Source of the DNA: Ichthyophthirius multifiliis
Lineage: Eukaryota > Ciliophora > Oligohymenophorea > Hymenostomatida
Direction: 5' to 3'
DNA: 36,151 bases
Assembly (NCBI RefSeq): GCF_000220395.1
Contig: NW_004087118.1
Coordinates: 7,410-43,560, forward strand
Shown: piece by piece, positions 34,909-36,151 of the stretch
How the letters are laid out: each line of letters begins with the position of its first letter
Numbering within the stretch: position 1 is the stretch's first letter
Program-made: the position numbers and the translations under genes
The notes under the pieces: generated by a model
The model's input: the letters and a program-made list of their open reading frames with translations, nothing else
Database searches by the model: none
Told to the model about the DNA's origin: nothing

Positions 34909-36151
34909 TTTTTTTTAATTATCAAAAATTTCGAAAAAATATAATTTTTTTTTTTTTTTTTTATTTAATTTTAAATACTATTTCATTAAGTAAATATAAT
35001 TAATAAAAATTTTTCAACGTATAGAAAAATAGAATAAAAAATTTTTTTCTAATAATATATAAATTTAATATATATTAAAGAATGAATCAAAAAAAAAGTA
35101 TCCAAATAAATGTTTAAATTTTTGTTGGACTATAAGATTACTATTTTTAAACAATTTTAATATTAACTTGGTATTATTTAATAACAAAACAAATAGAAAT
35201 ATAATTAGCATATTATTAAAGTATAAATAAAAATAAATAAATGCAACATATAAAATGTATTTTATAATAATAATAAATTAATTTATAATTAACTCGATTA
35301 AGTTTTTAAAAAACAATAAAACTATTAAGTAAATAAAGCATAAAATTCTAAAAATAACCTTTATTAAATTTTTATTAAAAAATTAAATTCGAATTTAAAA
35401 TTTTGTTAAAAATAATATATAATATTTTAATGCTAAATATTCTAATGAATTGAATAAAATCCAAAGCAAAAAGTATATGAACAAAATATTAGTTTAAAAA
35501 TAATATTCAAAATCAAAATAACGTTAATATTTATTATATATTTTTTTAAATTAAACGAGTAAATAGATATTTTTTTAATCAAAATATAGGGATTTTATTT
35601 ATTATAATTATATAAATAAAATACAATAAAAATTTACTACTTAAAAATAAAAGTAAAATTCTAACAATTAACTTTTAATTAACTCAAATAATAAAAGAAA
35701 TAATAATTAATACTTATTTTAAAAATATGTATTTATAATTTATCAGAAAAGAAAATATTAAAATATATATTTATATAAATATAAATAAAAGTTTAATTAA
35801 ATAAAAAAGTGAAAGAAAATTTAATAAAAACTCATAAAAAAAAATTTATTATATAAAAAAATGTAATAAAACAATAAATTATAACAAATTTAAATAAAAG
35901 TTTAATAAAAAAGACAAATTTAAAATAATAAAAAGTAAATATTTTTTATAATAAAAATTTAATAAAAATTTAGTAAAATATTAAAGTAAAATTAAAAAAA
36001 ATTAAATAATATAAATAAATATAAAAATATTTTAAAGAAAAAATAGAATAAAAGTTATATATATATAATTATATATTTATATATTTATATATTTATATAT
36101 TTATAAATTTATATATTTTTTAAAGCTAGTTTAACATTTATACTCATTTTT
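34909..36151. other. AT-rich terminal spacer
   Basis: The last 1.2 kb are A/T-rich with no coding-like frame on either strand and no telomeric repeat. The promoter of the small coiled-coil gene should be at its left edge (T-rich run at about 34946-34963). Confidence 0.65.

Noticed and set aside
1-36151. tRNA, rRNA, CRISPR, transposon or virus-like element
   Set aside because: No GC-rich cloverleaf, no rRNA-like block, no spaced direct repeats, no transposase, integrase, reverse transcriptase or capsid motifs, and no terminal repeats were seen on either strand.

Overview
The window reads as nuclear DNA of a ciliate that uses the UAA/UAG = glutamine code with UGA as the only stop. Every convincing gene is full of in-frame TAA and TAG, each ends at TGA, and the family matches appear only when TAA/TAG are read as Gln. 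Base composition is extremely AT-rich. Exons are visible as islands of slightly higher GC, separated by 1 to 3.7 kb of nearly pure A/T. Introns are short (about 40 to 113 bp), GT...AG and even more AT-rich. This fits an oligohymenophorean such as Ichthyophthirius or a Tetrahymena relative, but the species cannot be fixed from the window. The long empty stretches also leave open a germline (micronuclear) origin.

Layout: (1) 0.2-6.3 kb, three genes on the + strand: a RAP-domain protein of mitochondrial RNA-factor type, a CDK5RAP3/C53 homologue with eight introns, and an intronless DEP-DUF547 protein. (2) 6.3-9.1 kb, desert with one decayed coding patch. (3) 9.1-13.6 kb, two minus-strand genes: a 798-residue zinc-finger protein ending in a ZZ-like finger, and a Gln-rich protein with a compact C-terminal domain. 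(4) 13.6-20.4 kb, desert with a small island near 16.0 kb, a frameshifted gene relic at 17.3-18.1 kb and an unexplained GC-raised island at 18.6-19.8 kb. (5) 20.4-23.8 kb, a convergent pair: a repeat-bearing protein with a divergent TBC-like C-terminus (+) and an AAAP-family amino-acid transporter (-). (6) 23.8-26.4 kb, desert. (7) 26.4-33.4 kb, + strand: a small type I membrane protein, a protein kinase, a decayed partial copy of that kinase, and a kinesin-1-like motor with Asn and Asp-Gln repeats. (8) 34.5-34.9 kb, a small three-exon coiled-coil gene (-), then desert to the end.

The genes form no operon or single pathway; this is ordinary monocistronic eukaryotic layout. The most notable cross-cutting signal is that five otherwise good genes each need exactly one extra base, always at an A or T run. 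This points to homopolymer undercalling or, less likely, to -1 recoding. No RNA genes, telomeres, CRISPR arrays, or clear transposons or viral elements were seen.
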